Source: Anthocerotibacter panamensis C109 (GTDB taxonomy: Bacteria; Cyanobacteriota; Cyanobacteriia; Gloeobacterales; Anthocerotibacteraceae). Taken from it: 64,000 bases of DNA. Location of the stretch: the NCBI RefSeq assembly GCF_018389385.1, contig NZ_CP062698.1, positions 1,057,501 to 1,121,500 on the forward strand, read 5' to 3'. Shown here piece after piece: positions 1-8,891 of this stretch (the stretch's first letter is position 1; every line of letters begins with the position of its first letter). The translations under genes were made by a program, and so were the position numbers. The notes beneath the pieces are model-generated. The model ran no database searches and was not told where the DNA came from. It saw only the letters and a program-made list of their open reading frames with translations.

Positions 1-100
1 TCACCAACTCCTCCGGCTTGACCGTGAGGGTGACCCCATGCAGGACCGAAACCGGACCGTAGCCCGCACTTAACTCCTTGATTTCCAGCCCCGCTGCCAT
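1..100 (-). CDS. ABC transporter ATP-binding protein, LivF-like (5' end only)
   Basis: Only the first 33 or so residues lie in the window; the rest runs off the left edge. The visible N-terminus has the pattern LEIKELSAGYGPVSVLHGV followed by a beta strand, which is the opening of an ABC ATPase before its Walker A motif. The AGYG..SVLHG form is typical of LivF, the branched-chain amino-acid ABC ATPase. The ATG at 98-100 has a GGGG ribosome-binding sequence about 7 nt upstream; a second in-frame ATG at 104-106 sits too close to that site. Substrate assignment is by family resemblance only. Confidence 0.7.
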   Translation of the reverse strand, partial: MAAGLEIKELSAGYGPVSVLHGVTLTVKPEELV

Positions 101-127
101 ATTCATCCCCAATACCGCATCGTTATC

Positions 128-478
128 TTAGAGCTTTTTAAGGTATTCGAGGAGGTCAGCCATCTGCTGCGGCTCAAGCTGGAAACTAGGCATAGGCGGC
201 GTCTTGCCGCTGACCACTTGGGTGATGAGTTGTGTATCAGAGCGCCGTTGGGACACTTTCATAAGACTGGGACCCACCTCGCCCTTGGCGTCTAGCCCAT
301 GGCAGCCAGAGCAGTTGTTCTCAAAAATTATCCTGCCCTGTGCGCCATCCCCTTGTAAGGTCATCACGGAAGCCACATAGGGGTCTGGATGTGGAGCATT
401 CACCGTCAGGGCAATCGCCACTGCTCCTCCCAAGAGGAGGACTACCGTGATCAATAGCACCGACCGCGAAACCTTCAC
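128..478 (-). CDS. cytM: Cytochrome c class I, cytochrome cM-like
   Basis: Small c-type cytochrome anchored in, or exported through, the membrane by an N-terminal hydrophobic segment (about residues 8-28). The haem attachment site CSGCH is followed by the MADLLEYL C-terminal helix, and the axial methionine lies in PPMPSF. The GDxxxGxxIF, VGPSL, SGxTPPMP and MADLL signatures match my memory of cyanobacterial cytochrome cM, an alternative electron carrier linked to respiration and stress. Two GTG starts are possible, at 484 and 478. The second has a GGGAG ribosome-binding sequence 7 nt upstream and is preferred; the first would overlap that site. It is transcribed away from lpxB. Confidence 0.75.
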   Translation of the reverse strand: MKVSRSVLLITVVLLLGGAVAIALTVNAPHPDPYVASVMTLQGDGAQGRIIFENNCSGCHGLDAKGEVGPSLMKVSQRRSDTQLITQVVSGKTPPMPSFQLEPQQMADLLEYLKKL

Positions 479-610
479 CCGCACGCTCCCGAAACAAATG
501 TTAGCAGGGATTCAACAAATGAGAATTTAGTTGACCCTGTATAACATATCTTAAAACTTTCGCTGCCACTAGGGGTAAAGGGTTGCAAAGCTTTACGATA
601 AGAGGAGGAT

Positions 611-1774
611 ATGAGGAGCTTGGTGGCAAAACGAATCTTTATGAGCACGGGTGAGGTCTCGGGGGACTTGCAGGGGAGCTACCTCGTCAAAGCACTCCTC
701 GCCCAGAACCCAGACTTAGAAATTGTGGCCTTAGGGGGAGAGCGCATGGCCCAAGCGGGGGCCAAACTCCTGGCAAACACCGCTGCGATTGGCTCGATAG
801 GACTGGTGGTAGAAGCCCTGCCTTTAGTGCTGCCCACGCTCAAGATCCAACGCCTTGCCCAGCAATATCTTCAAGCCCATCCGCCCGACTTAGTTATTTA
901 CATTGACTATATGACTCCCAATATTAATCTGGGGCTCTATGTCCGCAAGCACTTTAAAAACATTCCCACCGTTTTTTATATTGCTCCGCAAGAATGGGTC
1001 TGGCGTTCTAATCCCACCAACACCCGACGCATTATCGGCATCAGCGACCTTATCCTCGCCATTTTCCCTGTAGAGGCCGAGTACTACAAAAGCTATGGAG
1101 CCAATGTGGAATGGGTCGGGCACCCGCTTATCGATATTGTTCAACCCACCGGTTCCCCTCCAGATTTACGTCGAGAGCAGGGGGTTGTCCCTGAAGAAAA
1201 AGTGGTCCTGCTAATGCCCGCCTCGCGCACTCAGGAGTTGAAGTACATTCTGCCCGACCTCTTTCGGGGGGCACGCATGTTACAAGAACGCCTGCCGGGA
1301 CTACGTTTCTGGCTACCGTTAGCCAACCCCAAATTTAAAGAGACCTATATTCGTGAAGCCCAAACCAACAACCTGAACATCACATACCTGCCTAGTTGCG
1401 ACTACACTGCCTTGAGCGCCGCTGATCTGGTAGTGGGCAAATCAGGGACCGTAAATTTAGAAACGGCCCTGCTCAAGGTACCACAACTGGTCCTCTACCG
1501 CCTGAGTCAGGCCACGTACTTGTTCTTGAAATACGTCGTCCGGTTTAGCATTCCCTTCGCCTCACCTGTAAATCTGGTCACCATGGAACCCATTGTCCCC
1601 GAGTACCTCCAAGAAGGCACCGATGCCGAGAATATTGCCCGCGAGAGCTACGATTTGCTCACCAATACCGCCCGCCGAGAGACCATGCTCCAGGGCTACG
1701 ACCGGATTTGCGAACACTTAGGGAGCCCTGGGGTCCTCCGACGGGCAGCAGCACAGATCTTGAAGCTGCTCTGA
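611..1774 (+). CDS. lpxB: Lipid-A-disaccharide synthase
   Basis: Glycosyltransferase that joins UDP-2,3-diacylglucosamine to lipid X to make the disaccharide core of lipid A, at the cytoplasmic face of the inner membrane. The 387-residue length is normal. The N-terminus holds the family signature SGEVSGDLQG, followed by the G..M..AGA segment. Later motifs include YIAPQEWVWR and, near residue 270, GKSGTVNLETALL, which resembles the nucleotide-sugar-binding part of the family. A strong GAGGAG ribosome-binding site precedes the ATG. An outer membrane with lipid A is implied. The gene stands alone here, without lpxA, lpxC or lpxD beside it. Confidence 0.93.
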   Translation: MRSLVAKRIFMSTGEVSGDLQGSYLVKALLAQNPDLEIVALGGERMAQAGAKLLANTAAIGSIGLVVEALPLVLPTLKIQRLAQQYLQAHPPDLVIYIDYMTPNINLGLYVRKHFKNIPTVFYIAPQEWVWRSNPTNTRRIIGISDLILAIFPVEAEYYKSYGANVEWVGHPLIDIVQPTGSPPDLRREQGVVPEEKVVLLMPASRTQELKYILPDLFRGARMLQERLPGLRFWLPLANPKFKETYIREAQTNNLNITYLPSCDYTALSAADLVVGKSGTVNLETALLKVPQLVLYRLSQATYLFLKYVVRFSIPFASPVNLVTMEPIVPEYLQEGTDAENIARESYDLLTNTARRETMLQGYDRICEHLGSPGVLRRAAAQILKLL

Positions 1775-1807
1775 CTTCAGGCGGTCCGGTGACCAGACGG
1801 CTCCTAC

Positions 1808-2260
1808 TTACTGGACACTGACCAGTTCCACTTCAAAAACCAGGACAGCGTTAGGAGGAATGGGGCCAATGCCGCGCTCGCCATAGGCTAAATTTGCGGG
1901 GATGATGAGCTTGCGTTTGCCACCCACTTTCATGGTCCCGACCCCCTCATCCCAGCCCTTGATGACCTGCCCTCTGCCGATGGGGAACGTGAGCGGCTGC
2001 CCCCGCTTATAGGAGTTATCGAATTCGGTCCCATCGGTGAGCGTGCCCTTATAGTTAACGGCAACAATTTGTCCGGGGTTGGGGACGGGTCCAGTGCCTT
2101 CGCGCAGGTCTACATACTCTAGCCCACTGACAGTTCTGATCACTTTTCCTCCTTGGGCTGTAGTTTTCTGGACGGCAGGTTTGGGCGTCTGGGCCAGCAG
2201 AGCGGGAGCCACTTGCGCAGCCACCAAAATCAGCCCCAGAGACAAAACACGCAAGTTCAT
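1808..2260 (-). CDS. FKBP-type peptidyl-prolyl cis-trans isomerase, exported
   Basis: Speeds prolyl peptide-bond isomerisation during folding, probably in the periplasm. The N-terminus is a signal peptide ([20 protein letters not shown]) with a likely cut after ALLAQ. One FKBP domain follows, with [41 protein letters not shown] and [13 protein letters not shown], the conserved FKBP core including the V/I-K-GW and AYG segments. The ATG at 2258-2260 has a GGAAAG element 4 nt upstream; an in-frame ATG at 2278 would place a short tail before the signal peptide. It is convergent with lpxB. The preceding ORF overlaps its 5' end. Confidence 0.9.
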   Translation of the reverse strand: MNLRVLSLGLILVAAQVAPALLAQTPKPAVQKTTAQGGKVIRTVSGLEYVDLREGTGPVPNPGQIVAVNYKGTLTDGTEFDNSYKRGQPLTFPIGRGQVIKGWDEGVGTMKVGGKRKLIIPANLAYGERGIGPIPPNAVLVFEVELVSVQ

Positions 2261-2721
2261 GGTTCTTTCCATACACAAACCCTAATTGTCCCATACTTGG
2301 GAGCACTCTTACCAGCTTGGGGGTTGCTCACCCAACCGCCCGTCAGATTCCAGGCTCCTCGTGCCATCGAACCTAACCCTGTGAGTGCATCTTTGCCCCC
2401 TTCGTAGAGCCCCTTCCCAAAATCCCCCACATGCTCGATGGGCGATTGATGCTCGTCTTCCGGTTTGGCTTGAATAGTGGTTTGGGTAGTCGGCTCGTGC
2501 TCCTCGGAAGCTTGACTCAAAGGCGGCTTGCCTGCTATCGCCCGTGTCATCGGGTGCTCATCCGATAGTCTTTGAATGGTAGCCAAGTCCATAGCTGGCA
2601 CAGGTGGATACCACTGAGCCTTAAAGGGCACCGGCTCAAAGCTGCTGCTCTTGTGCGTCGGCGTCGGGCTCCAGGCAGGCTTTTTTATTTTGCCAGAGTA
2701 CATAAATAGACGTGAGTACAT
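2257..2721 (-). pseudogene. Probable remnant of an eCIS-type cargo/polymorphic-toxin gene
   Basis: ORF of up to 154 residues with no known catalytic domain. The N-terminus (KKPAWSPTPTHKSSSFEPVP) resembles the leader that opens many cyanobacterial DUF4157 and other proteins associated with extracellular contractile injection systems: WSP.PT, a Ser-rich stretch, then a short hydrophobic segment. The middle is low complexity and acidic. Residues about 100-128 (GDFGKGLYEGGKDALTGLG) resemble the Gly-rich linker that precedes toxin domains. No DUF4157 HExxH and no toxin domain follow. The C-terminus instead reads out through the 5' end of the FKBP gene, as if the 3' part had been deleted. I see no ribosome-binding site. 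The family link is from memory of sequence style, not a search. Confidence 0.45.
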
Positions 2722-2793
2722 GAGTACGCTTAGTGTATTCGTAAACCTTTGGGAAAGTAAATATGCACGACTACCGTGATTCTAGTGCTAACC

Positions 2794-2913
2794 CTACAAA
2801 ATACCGAGGGCTATCTGCTGATATTGAGCAGCTTTACCAAGTTCTTCATACGCACGTTCAGAGGCGGTTGAGCTCGTCTGAGGGGAAGAGCGTCGGTTAT
2901 TATAGGAACTCAT
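2794..2913 (-). CDS. Possible small ORF of unknown function
   Basis: A 39-residue frame (starting MSSYNNRRSS, ending AQYQQIALGIL) lies in the stretch between the eCIS-like remnant and metG. A longer version starting at 3018 would overlap the metG start. There is no clear ribosome-binding site and I recognise no family. It may be non-coding, or another leftover of the decayed locus beside it. Confidence 0.2.
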   Translation of the reverse strand: MSSYNNRRSSPQTSSTASERAYEELGKAAQYQQIALGIL

Positions 2914-2998
2914 GCCCGATAAACGCCGCACGCTAGACTTTCCCAACCGTGGAACGTTGCGTTTGTATTGGGCTTCATTCAGGTAAGGAAAGACCGCC

Positions 2999-4558
2999 TT
3001 GCAGTTCATCACGACCACCCCGCTCTTCTACGTCAACGCCGCACCCCACATGGGCAGCGCCTATCCCACCATCGCAGTGGATGCCCTGACGCGCTACTAC
3101 CGCCTCTGTGCGCGTGCAGAAAGAGTCTTAATGGTCACCGGCAGCGATGAGCACGGGGAGAAAATCGCCACCACCGCAGAGAAACAGGGGCTTCAGCCGC
3201 AGGTGCACTGTGACCGGATTGTGGATGAATTCAAGCTATTGTGGCAAAAACTGGACATCACCTATGACCGCTTCATCCGCACCACTGACCCCCGGCATGA
3301 ACGGATTGTCCGGGAATTTTTTCAGCGGGTCTGGGACCGGGGAGACATTTATAAAGCCCGGTACGAAGGACTCTATTGTGTGGACTGCGAGGAATTCAAA
3401 GACCCCAAAGACCTCCTCCCCGAAAACCGCTGTGACATCCACCGTAAGCCCGTAGTCGCCCGTAGCGAGGAGAACTACTTCTTTGCCCTTGCGCGCTATC
3501 AAGAAAAACTAGAGGACCATTTCGCTCGCCACCCGGACTTTGTACAGCCTGAGGTCCGCCGCAACGAGGTTCTAGGCTGGGTCAAAGAGGGACTGCGGGA
3601 CTTCTCGATCTCCCGAGCACAGGTGACCTGGGGCATCCCCATTCCTACCGACCCGGCACAGACCGTCTATGTCTGGTTCGATGCGCTGTTGGGCTATGTG
3701 ACCGCCCTGTTGGAGCCACAGGATGAACCGACTTTAGAGAACGCCCTCAGCCGGGGCTGGCCCGCCCAACTACATGTCATCGGCAAAGATATCCTGCGTT
3801 TCCATGCCGTCTACTGGCCCGCGATGCTCCTCTCGGCGGGACTCCCACTCCCTGAGCGGGTCTTTGGGCACGGCTATCTGACCAAGGATGGCCTCAAAAT
3901 GGGCAAATCCCTGGGGAATGTCCTCGATCCACATCAGTTGGTGGACCGCTATGGCGCGGATGCGGTGCGCTACTATTTCCTGAAGACGATTGAATTCGGG
4001 AAAGATGGCGATTTCGCCCACAAGCGCTTCATCGACACGCTCAACGCCGACCTCGCCAACGACCTAGGCAACCTGCTCAACCGGACCTTAGGTCTGCTCA
4101 GGAAAAACTGTAATAATCTAGCGCCCTGCGTCCCTGTTCCCGAAGACAACCTCCTGCGTCTAAACGTAGCCGACATGGTGGGGAAGGCGCAGATGAGTTA
4201 TGAAGCCCTGGACTTCACGAGAGCCTGTGAAGCAGCTTTAGAAATTGCCCGCACGGGTAACAGTTATGTTGCGCTCGAAGAGCCCTGGACGCTCTTTAAA
4301 AAAGACCAGCGTGAAAAGGCGGAACAAGTCCTCTACACGGTCCTGGAAGCAGCCCGGATTGCTGCGGTCATCCTCTCGCCCATCACCCCTCGGCTGAGCG
4401 CTCGTCTCTATGCCCAACTCGGATTTTCGCCCGAAGCACTCGCGCAGGTGCGTTGGCAGGCAGGTACCCAGTGGGGCGGGCTACCCGGTGGACAACAGGT
4501 AGCCGAAGCCCAACCCATCTTCCCGCGCCTCGAATATAACGAGGAGGATGCCCTTTAA
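2999..4558 (+). CDS. metG: Methionyl-tRNA synthetase
   Basis: Charges tRNA-Met with methionine. The class I signature appears as PHMGS (HIGH-like) at residues 16-20 and as KMGKSLGN (KMSKS-like). A zinc-knuckle-like segment contains CVDC and, further on, CDIH. The 519-residue form lacks the C-terminal tRNA-binding EMAP domain, as usual in cyanobacteria. The start is a TTG at 2999 with an AAGGA element about 10 nt upstream; no ATG fits the conserved N-terminus (QFITTTPLFYVNAAPH). A hairpin terminator follows directly. Confidence 0.95.
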   Translation: MQFITTTPLFYVNAAPHMGSAYPTIAVDALTRYYRLCARAERVLMVTGSDEHGEKIATTAEKQGLQPQVHCDRIVDEFKLLWQKLDITYDRFIRTTDPRHERIVREFFQRVWDRGDIYKARYEGLYCVDCEEFKDPKDLLPENRCDIHRKPVVARSEENYFFALARYQEKLEDHFARHPDFVQPEVRRNEVLGWVKEGLRDFSISRAQVTWGIPIPTDPAQTVYVWFDALLGYVTALLEPQDEPTLENALSRGWPAQLHVIGKDILRFHAVYWPAMLLSAGLPLPERVFGHGYLTKDGLKMGKSLGNVLDPHQLVDRYGADAVRYYFLKTIEFGKDGDFAHKRFIDTLNADLANDLGNLLNRTLGLLRKNCNNLAPCVPVPEDNLLRLNVADMVGKAQMSYEALDFTRACEAALEIARTGNSYVALEEPWTLFKKDQREKAEQVLYTVLEAARIAAVILSPITPRLSARLYAQLGFSPEALAQVRWQAGTQWGGLPGGQQVAEAQPIFPRLEYNEEDAL

Positions 4559-4567
4559 CCGCCCTAT

Positions 4568-4602
4568 ACAAAAACCCCCGCAGGGGGGCAAGGGGCTTTT
4601 GT
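4568..4602. terminator. Hairpin terminator after metG
   Basis: Inverted repeat with ACAAAA.CCCC on the left and GGGGCTTTTGT on the right, enclosing a nested CCCCC/GGGGG pair. The right arm supplies a short T run. It lies 10 nt past the metG stop. Because it is nearly symmetrical it could also serve the opposite strand. Confidence 0.7.
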
Positions 4603-4763
4603 ATTACTAACCAGGAGTGTAAAAAGATAAGGCTTTAAGTTTTGGAGGGGGACCAAGGGGGGTGTTTGAAGCAAAAGTAATTTCCTGGTCAAACTTATAT
4701 TCCTACAGCTCGGGGAGGTATTTATAAACTTGAGATAAGGCTTTTGTAAAAGTTTGATAAAGA

Positions 4764-5555
4764 TTAGCTAGAAGCACTGGTATAGTAGCGCAGCGCAAAG
4801 CTCCAGAAACGGTGAGCGAAGAGGAGGAGCCCCCCCGCGAGCCCCCCTGCCTCCAGCAAGAGCAAGAGTTGCGAACGCCCGAGGAATACTTCGGCAGGGA
4901 CCGTCGTCAGAAATGCGACCGGGACTACAAAAGTAAAGAAGAAGCGGTAGGCGGCGGGGTAGGCCGCCATCGGGTAACGCCCCGCTTCGAGGAGCCCCCG
5001 CAGGACCTCTGTGACGTTATAGATCTTGACGAACCAGATACTAGTCGCACCCAGGATAAACCAAAGACTGTAGAGGATCGCAAGGCCAAAGCTCAGCGGT
5101 ACCAGTCCGGCTAGGTAATCCCCAACGCCCAGCCCCAACCGTCCTCCCGCATAACCAATCATGCCCAGCCCAAAGAGCAGGTCCGGCAAGCCCCAAGGCG
5201 AGAGCGTGCGCGTCGAGAGCCAAAACTGCGAACTGATTGGCTTGAGCAGGACAAAATCTAGCGTCCCCTGCTGCACATGCTGCACGATTTTATTTAAATT
5301 TGGCCCGAGGAACGTGTTGGAGAAGCCCTCTAGCAGCGTGAAGACCCCCAAGACGAGGAAGGCTTCTTCCCAGGTCCAGCCCTGAAAAGTATTCCCCTTC
5401 TGGTAGAACAAGAACAGCCCGAAAATACTCCCCAACAGATTTCCAGAACTGCTGATAGAAGCGAGGACAAAGTTGGCTCGGTACTCCAGTTCGGCAGCGA
5501 GGGCTGTACTCCAAAAGAGCTTTAATACCTCAAAATAGCGAGACCAGCGTGGCAT
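4764..5555 (-). CDS. ABC-2 type exporter permease subunit
   Basis: Integral membrane protein of 263 residues with about six hydrophobic segments. It begins with a short amphipathic N-terminus (WSRYFEVLKLFWSTALAAEL) ahead of the first membrane span. This layout, and its pairing with a second similar-sized permease and an ATPase, fits the cyanobacterial ABC-2 family (DUF990-like) of export permeases. It directly abuts the upstream permease gene (0 nt between them), so the three genes 4764-7312 form one operon. The substrate is unknown; lipids, polysaccharides and drugs are all possible for this family. Confidence 0.8.
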   Translation of the reverse strand: MPRWSRYFEVLKLFWSTALAAELEYRANFVLASISSSGNLLGSIFGLFLFYQKGNTFQGWTWEEAFLVLGVFTLLEGFSNTFLGPNLNKIVQHVQQGTLDFVLLKPISSQFWLSTRTLSPWGLPDLLFGLGMIGYAGGRLGLGVGDYLAGLVPLSFGLAILYSLWFILGATSIWFVKIYNVTEVLRGLLEAGRYPMAAYPAAYRFFFTFVVPVAFLTTVPAEVFLGRSQLLLLLEAGGLAGGLLLFAHRFWSFALRYYTSASS

Positions 5556-6344
5556 TTAAGCTCCCATCCCCGAATACTGCTTGAGGCCCTTCTTCCATAG
5601 CCAGCGATTTAAAACCAAGAACACTCCCCCCCAACCAAGCATCACCAACAGCCCCCGCCCCACATCTACCGGCAACCCGACCAGGATGCTCGCCGGAAAG
5701 TGCACCAGATAAGGAAAGGGCAACCAAAGCGCGATTTCACGGACCAAGGGCGGGAAAACCTCCAAAGGCGCAATCAAACCCGACAAGAAGAGATAGGGAA
5801 TCATCCACACTTCTTCGATAGCACTGGCGCGCTCCGTCCAAAACGAGAACAGCGCAAAGGTGTACTGCATCAAGAAACGCAGCACAAACGTACTCGCCAC
5901 AACCAACAAAAAGAGCAAGAATTTCCCGAGGCTGGGTATCCAGAAGGCTCCGGGATAGAGGACAAAGAAGAGCGCAGCTAACCCGACGATGAAGGGCAGA
6001 CGAGCCAAGCGTTCGGCTACATGGGAGGCCACATGTTCCCAGACCGGGTCAATGGGCAGCAGCAGGCGCGGTGAGAGTTTACCCTGGACGACTTGCTGCT
6101 CAAATTCCCAGACCACCCAGATCACAGTGAGTTGCCGTACGATAAAGACGCTCAGGAAATAGCGGGCAAAGTCTAGGGAACTCAGCCCCAATTGCCCGCG
6201 TTGGGCCGCCTGAGTCCACACCCCCAATAGGATGAGGGGCAGACTGCCCGAGAGTGCCCACAGGAGTAGTTCCGCCCGGTACTCGACCATATAGGCGTAC
6301 TGGACCCTGAGGAGGGTTGTGGCTTTGCGCCAAAAATCTTTCAT
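5556..6344 (-). CDS. ABC-2 type exporter permease subunit
   Basis: Second permease of the operon, 262 residues with about six membrane spans and the N-terminal form YMVEYRAELLLWALSG, which is common to this ABC-2 branch. Its start overlaps the end of the ATPase gene by 4 nt (ATGA), indicating translational coupling. It presumably forms a heterodimer with the 4764-5555 product. Similar size and topology suggest that the two permeases are diverged paralogues. Confidence 0.8.
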   Translation of the reverse strand: MKDFWRKATTLLRVQYAYMVEYRAELLLWALSGSLPLILLGVWTQAAQRGQLGLSSLDFARYFLSVFIVRQLTVIWVVWEFEQQVVQGKLSPRLLLPIDPVWEHVASHVAERLARLPFIVGLAALFFVLYPGAFWIPSLGKFLLFLLVVASTFVLRFLMQYTFALFSFWTERASAIEEVWMIPYLFLSGLIAPLEVFPPLVREIALWLPFPYLVHFPASILVGLPVDVGRGLLVMLGWGGVFLVLNRWLWKKGLKQYSGMGA

Positions 6345-7312
6345 GAAAGGGTCCCCTGACTAAAGACTTGGCCGATGACTTCTTCGATGGGTGGGTCGGT
6401 CACCGTCAAGTCCAGAACCTTAAGATCGGCTAACAGGCGTGAGACCGTCTGGGTCAGGTGTTCTCGTTGGACCAAAAAGCGCACCACCGGGCCTTCGATG
6501 GATTTTACGTTGCCGTAGTAGCTGAGTTTTTCGAGGGCGTGGGGTTGGGCGAGTTCGACTTTGACTTCGCGGCAGGGGGCAAAGCGTTCGAGGAGACCCT
6601 CTAAGCCCCCGTCATAGATGAGTTGACCCTGATAGATGACGAGGACACGCTCACACAAAGCGGTGATATCGGCCATATAGTGGCTGGTCAGGAGCATTGT
6701 CGCTCCATAACGACGGTTGTATTCCCGGAGGAACTCACGGACGCTGACCTGAGCATTGACATCCAACCCCAAGGTCGGTTCATCGAGAAAGAGGACTTGC
6801 GGTTGGTGCAGCAGGGCGGCAAGGAGTTCGGCTTTCATCCGTTCGCCGAGGGAGAGCTTACGCACCGGTTGGGTGAGTTTCGCGCCGAGGTCGAGCATAG
6901 CGCTGAGTTCAGCAAGCCGCTTCTGAAATTCCCGCGCAGTAATCCCGTAGACAGCGGCATTGATCTGGAGTGAATCGAGGGCGGGCAGGTCCCAGAGCAG
7001 TTGCTGTTTCTGACCCATGACCAGAGTTATCTGTCGTAAAAAGGCAGGTTCGCGCCGGAAGGGATCGTATCCGGCGACGCGGACCCGCCCACTAGAGGGA
7101 TAGATGAGCCCGGTGAGCATTTTTAGGGTCGTGGTCTTACCGGCCCCGTTAGGGCCTAAAAACCCGACGATTTCACCGGGGTGGATCGTGAAGGTGACAT
7201 TCTGGACGGCCTGGATCGTGCGGTAGGTGCGTCGAAAAAAGTGGGTCAGCGTGCCCTTGAGTCCAGGTTCTTTAACCGCTACAGGATAGCTCTTCCCCAA
7301 CTGCTCGACCAC
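6341..7312 (-). CDS. ABC-2 exporter ATP-binding protein
   Basis: Nucleotide-binding subunit that powers the exporter made by the next two genes. Walker A is GPNGAGKTT, the signature motif is LSLGERMKAELLAALLH (a less usual LSLGE form rather than LSGGQ), and Walker B is VLFLDEPTLGLD. The 323-residue length includes a C-terminal extension of about 80 residues after the ATPase core. The called start is GTG at 7310-7312. The same frame stays open upstream through two ATT codons (giving IIVVEQLGKSY), so the true start is uncertain by a few residues. Confidence 0.9.
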   Translation of the reverse strand: MVEQLGKSYPVAVKEPGLKGTLTHFFRRTYRTIQAVQNVTFTIHPGEIVGFLGPNGAGKTTTLKMLTGLIYPSSGRVRVAGYDPFRREPAFLRQITLVMGQKQQLLWDLPALDSLQINAAVYGITAREFQKRLAELSAMLDLGAKLTQPVRKLSLGERMKAELLAALLHQPQVLFLDEPTLGLDVNAQVSVREFLREYNRRYGATMLLTSHYMADITALCERVLVIYQGQLIYDGGLEGLLERFAPCREVKVELAQPHALEKLSYYGNVKSIEGPVVRFLVQREHLTQTVSRLLADLKVLDLTVTDPPIEEVIGQVFSQGTLS

Positions 7313-7445
7313 AATAATTGGGGATTCATGATCTTTTCCTGTACTCCCCCTAGAAATGTTGCACCACCGGGATTCTGCACTCCTGCCAAATGTAACCCAT
7401 CGCGTGAATCATCGCTCCTTTGGTCGGCTGTGATAAGTGCGTAGC

Positions 7446-8810
7446 TCACTTCTGCCGGAAAAACAGATAGTACACCGGCAACGCCAGCAGGCTAAAGCCC
7501 AAAGCAACAAAAGATTGCAACGGAGACTCAAGCAGCAAGTTGATCACCAAAAAAGCAGATACTGTCAGGAAAATAACCGGGATGAGCGGATAGGGCCAGA
7601 CTTTGTAAGGGCGGGGCAGGTCGGGAGCTTGTCTGCGCAGGATCATCAGAGCAATCGCGGCTAGACCGTAGATAAGCCATGCTGCAAACCCAAAGTAATC
7701 GACTAACGTCCCGAAGTTACCCGGAATAATCAGGATACTAGCCCAAGTTCCCTGCACGATCAGCGCCATCGTCGGAACGCCCGTCTTGGGATTGAGCCGT
7801 GCCAAAAAACGGGGGAACTGCCCGTCTCGTGCCGCTGCATAAAAGACCCGAGAGCCCGACAGCAGCGAACCGTTGGTCGAACCAAAAGTCGAAGCCGCCA
7901 CCGCTAGCGGAATGAGCACAAAACCGATAGGACCAAGCGTGCGTAGCGCTAACTCCGTAGCAACTGCCTTCGAGGCGACGATCTCCTGCGGGGTGAGGAC
8001 CGCCAGATAGGCGACATTTGCCAGGATATAGACCGTCATAATGCCCAGGATGCCGAAGATAATCGCTCGCGGCAGGTTGCGCTCCGGTTCCTTGAGTTCT
8101 TCTGAGACATAGTTGAGGTTATTCCAGCCGTCATAGGCCCAAAGCGCAGAGATCATAGCGACCCCGAAGGCCCCGATGAGCCCCGATGAGCCCAAATCTT
8201 TCCCGGAAAATGGGACGAAGGCGTTCTCAAAATGCGCCGCCCCGCTGGGATGGAAGAGTACACCAAAACCCAGTGCGATAATGCCGATCAAGGCCGCTAG
8301 TTTGAGCCCGGTGAAGAGTACCTGAACGAATGCGCCCCAACGCACCCCAATACAGTTAATCGTAGTCAGCAAGGCAATCGCACCAATCGCCAGCAGTTTC
8401 AGTCGCCAGTCGTTGTCCAGATTGGGCGTATTCAGGTCGAGACCCAATAGGACACTGCCGAAGTAGCGGGCGAAGACAATGCTAATAATGGCCTGAGAAC
8501 CTGTCTTCATTACAAAGAAGTTGGTCCAGGTAAACATGAAACCCATCGGACGACCCAGCGTCTTGGAGAGGTAGGCATACTCCCCACCGGAGACCGGCAA
8601 TGCCGACCCCAATTCCGCATAGCACAGGGCACCCGCCAGCGAAAGTACTCCTGCTACCACCCAGACCAACAGCGCTAGCCCCACCGAGTCCACGCGGTCT
8701 AAGACTTTACCGGGGCTAGCAAAAATGCCTGAGCCAATAGTTGTCCCTACTATTAGGGCAGCCCCATCGATAAAGGTCATCGTGCGACGCAGTCCAGGAC
8801 TGACAGCCAT
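7446..8810 (-). CDS. Amino-acid permease, APC superfamily
   Basis: Inner-membrane transporter with about 12 membrane spans. The first span carries the APC substrate-binding signature GTTIGSGIFASPG. Further conserved parts are YAELGSALPVSGGEYAYL and the segment around ALWAYDGWNNLNYVSEELK in TM6. The length (454-459 residues) is normal. Two starts are possible: GTG at 8825 and ATG at 8810. The ATG has a weak AGAGA element 4-5 nt upstream. The amino acid carried cannot be told from sequence. It stands alone, 133 bp from the ABC exporter operon. Confidence 0.88.
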   Translation of the reverse strand: MAVSPGLRRTMTFIDGAALIVGTTIGSGIFASPGKVLDRVDSVGLALLVWVVAGVLSLAGALCYAELGSALPVSGGEYAYLSKTLGRPMGFMFTWTNFFVMKTGSQAIISIVFARYFGSVLLGLDLNTPNLDNDWRLKLLAIGAIALLTTINCIGVRWGAFVQVLFTGLKLAALIGIIALGFGVLFHPSGAAHFENAFVPFSGKDLGSSGLIGAFGVAMISALWAYDGWNNLNYVSEELKEPERNLPRAIIFGILGIMTVYILANVAYLAVLTPQEIVASKAVATELALRTLGPIGFVLIPLAVAASTFGSTNGSLLSGSRVFYAAARDGQFPRFLARLNPKTGVPTMALIVQGTWASILIIPGNFGTLVDYFGFAAWLIYGLAAIALMILRRQAPDLPRPYKVWPYPLIPVIFLTVSAFLVINLLLESPLQSFVALGFSLLALPVYYLFFRQK

Positions 8811-8891
8811 AAATTCTCTGTGCACGTCCCCTAGAGTGTAGCGAATCGAGGAGCCCTTGTTGTATTGGAGGGTACTCAGGTCTCTTTTATC

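Noticed and set aside
890-1144. 84-codon minus-strand frame containing GVGGIRTPDPFLRSN
   Set aside because: It lies wholly antisense within lpxB, whose protein sequence is fully conserved across the region. The familiar-looking string is a chance product of the opposite strand.
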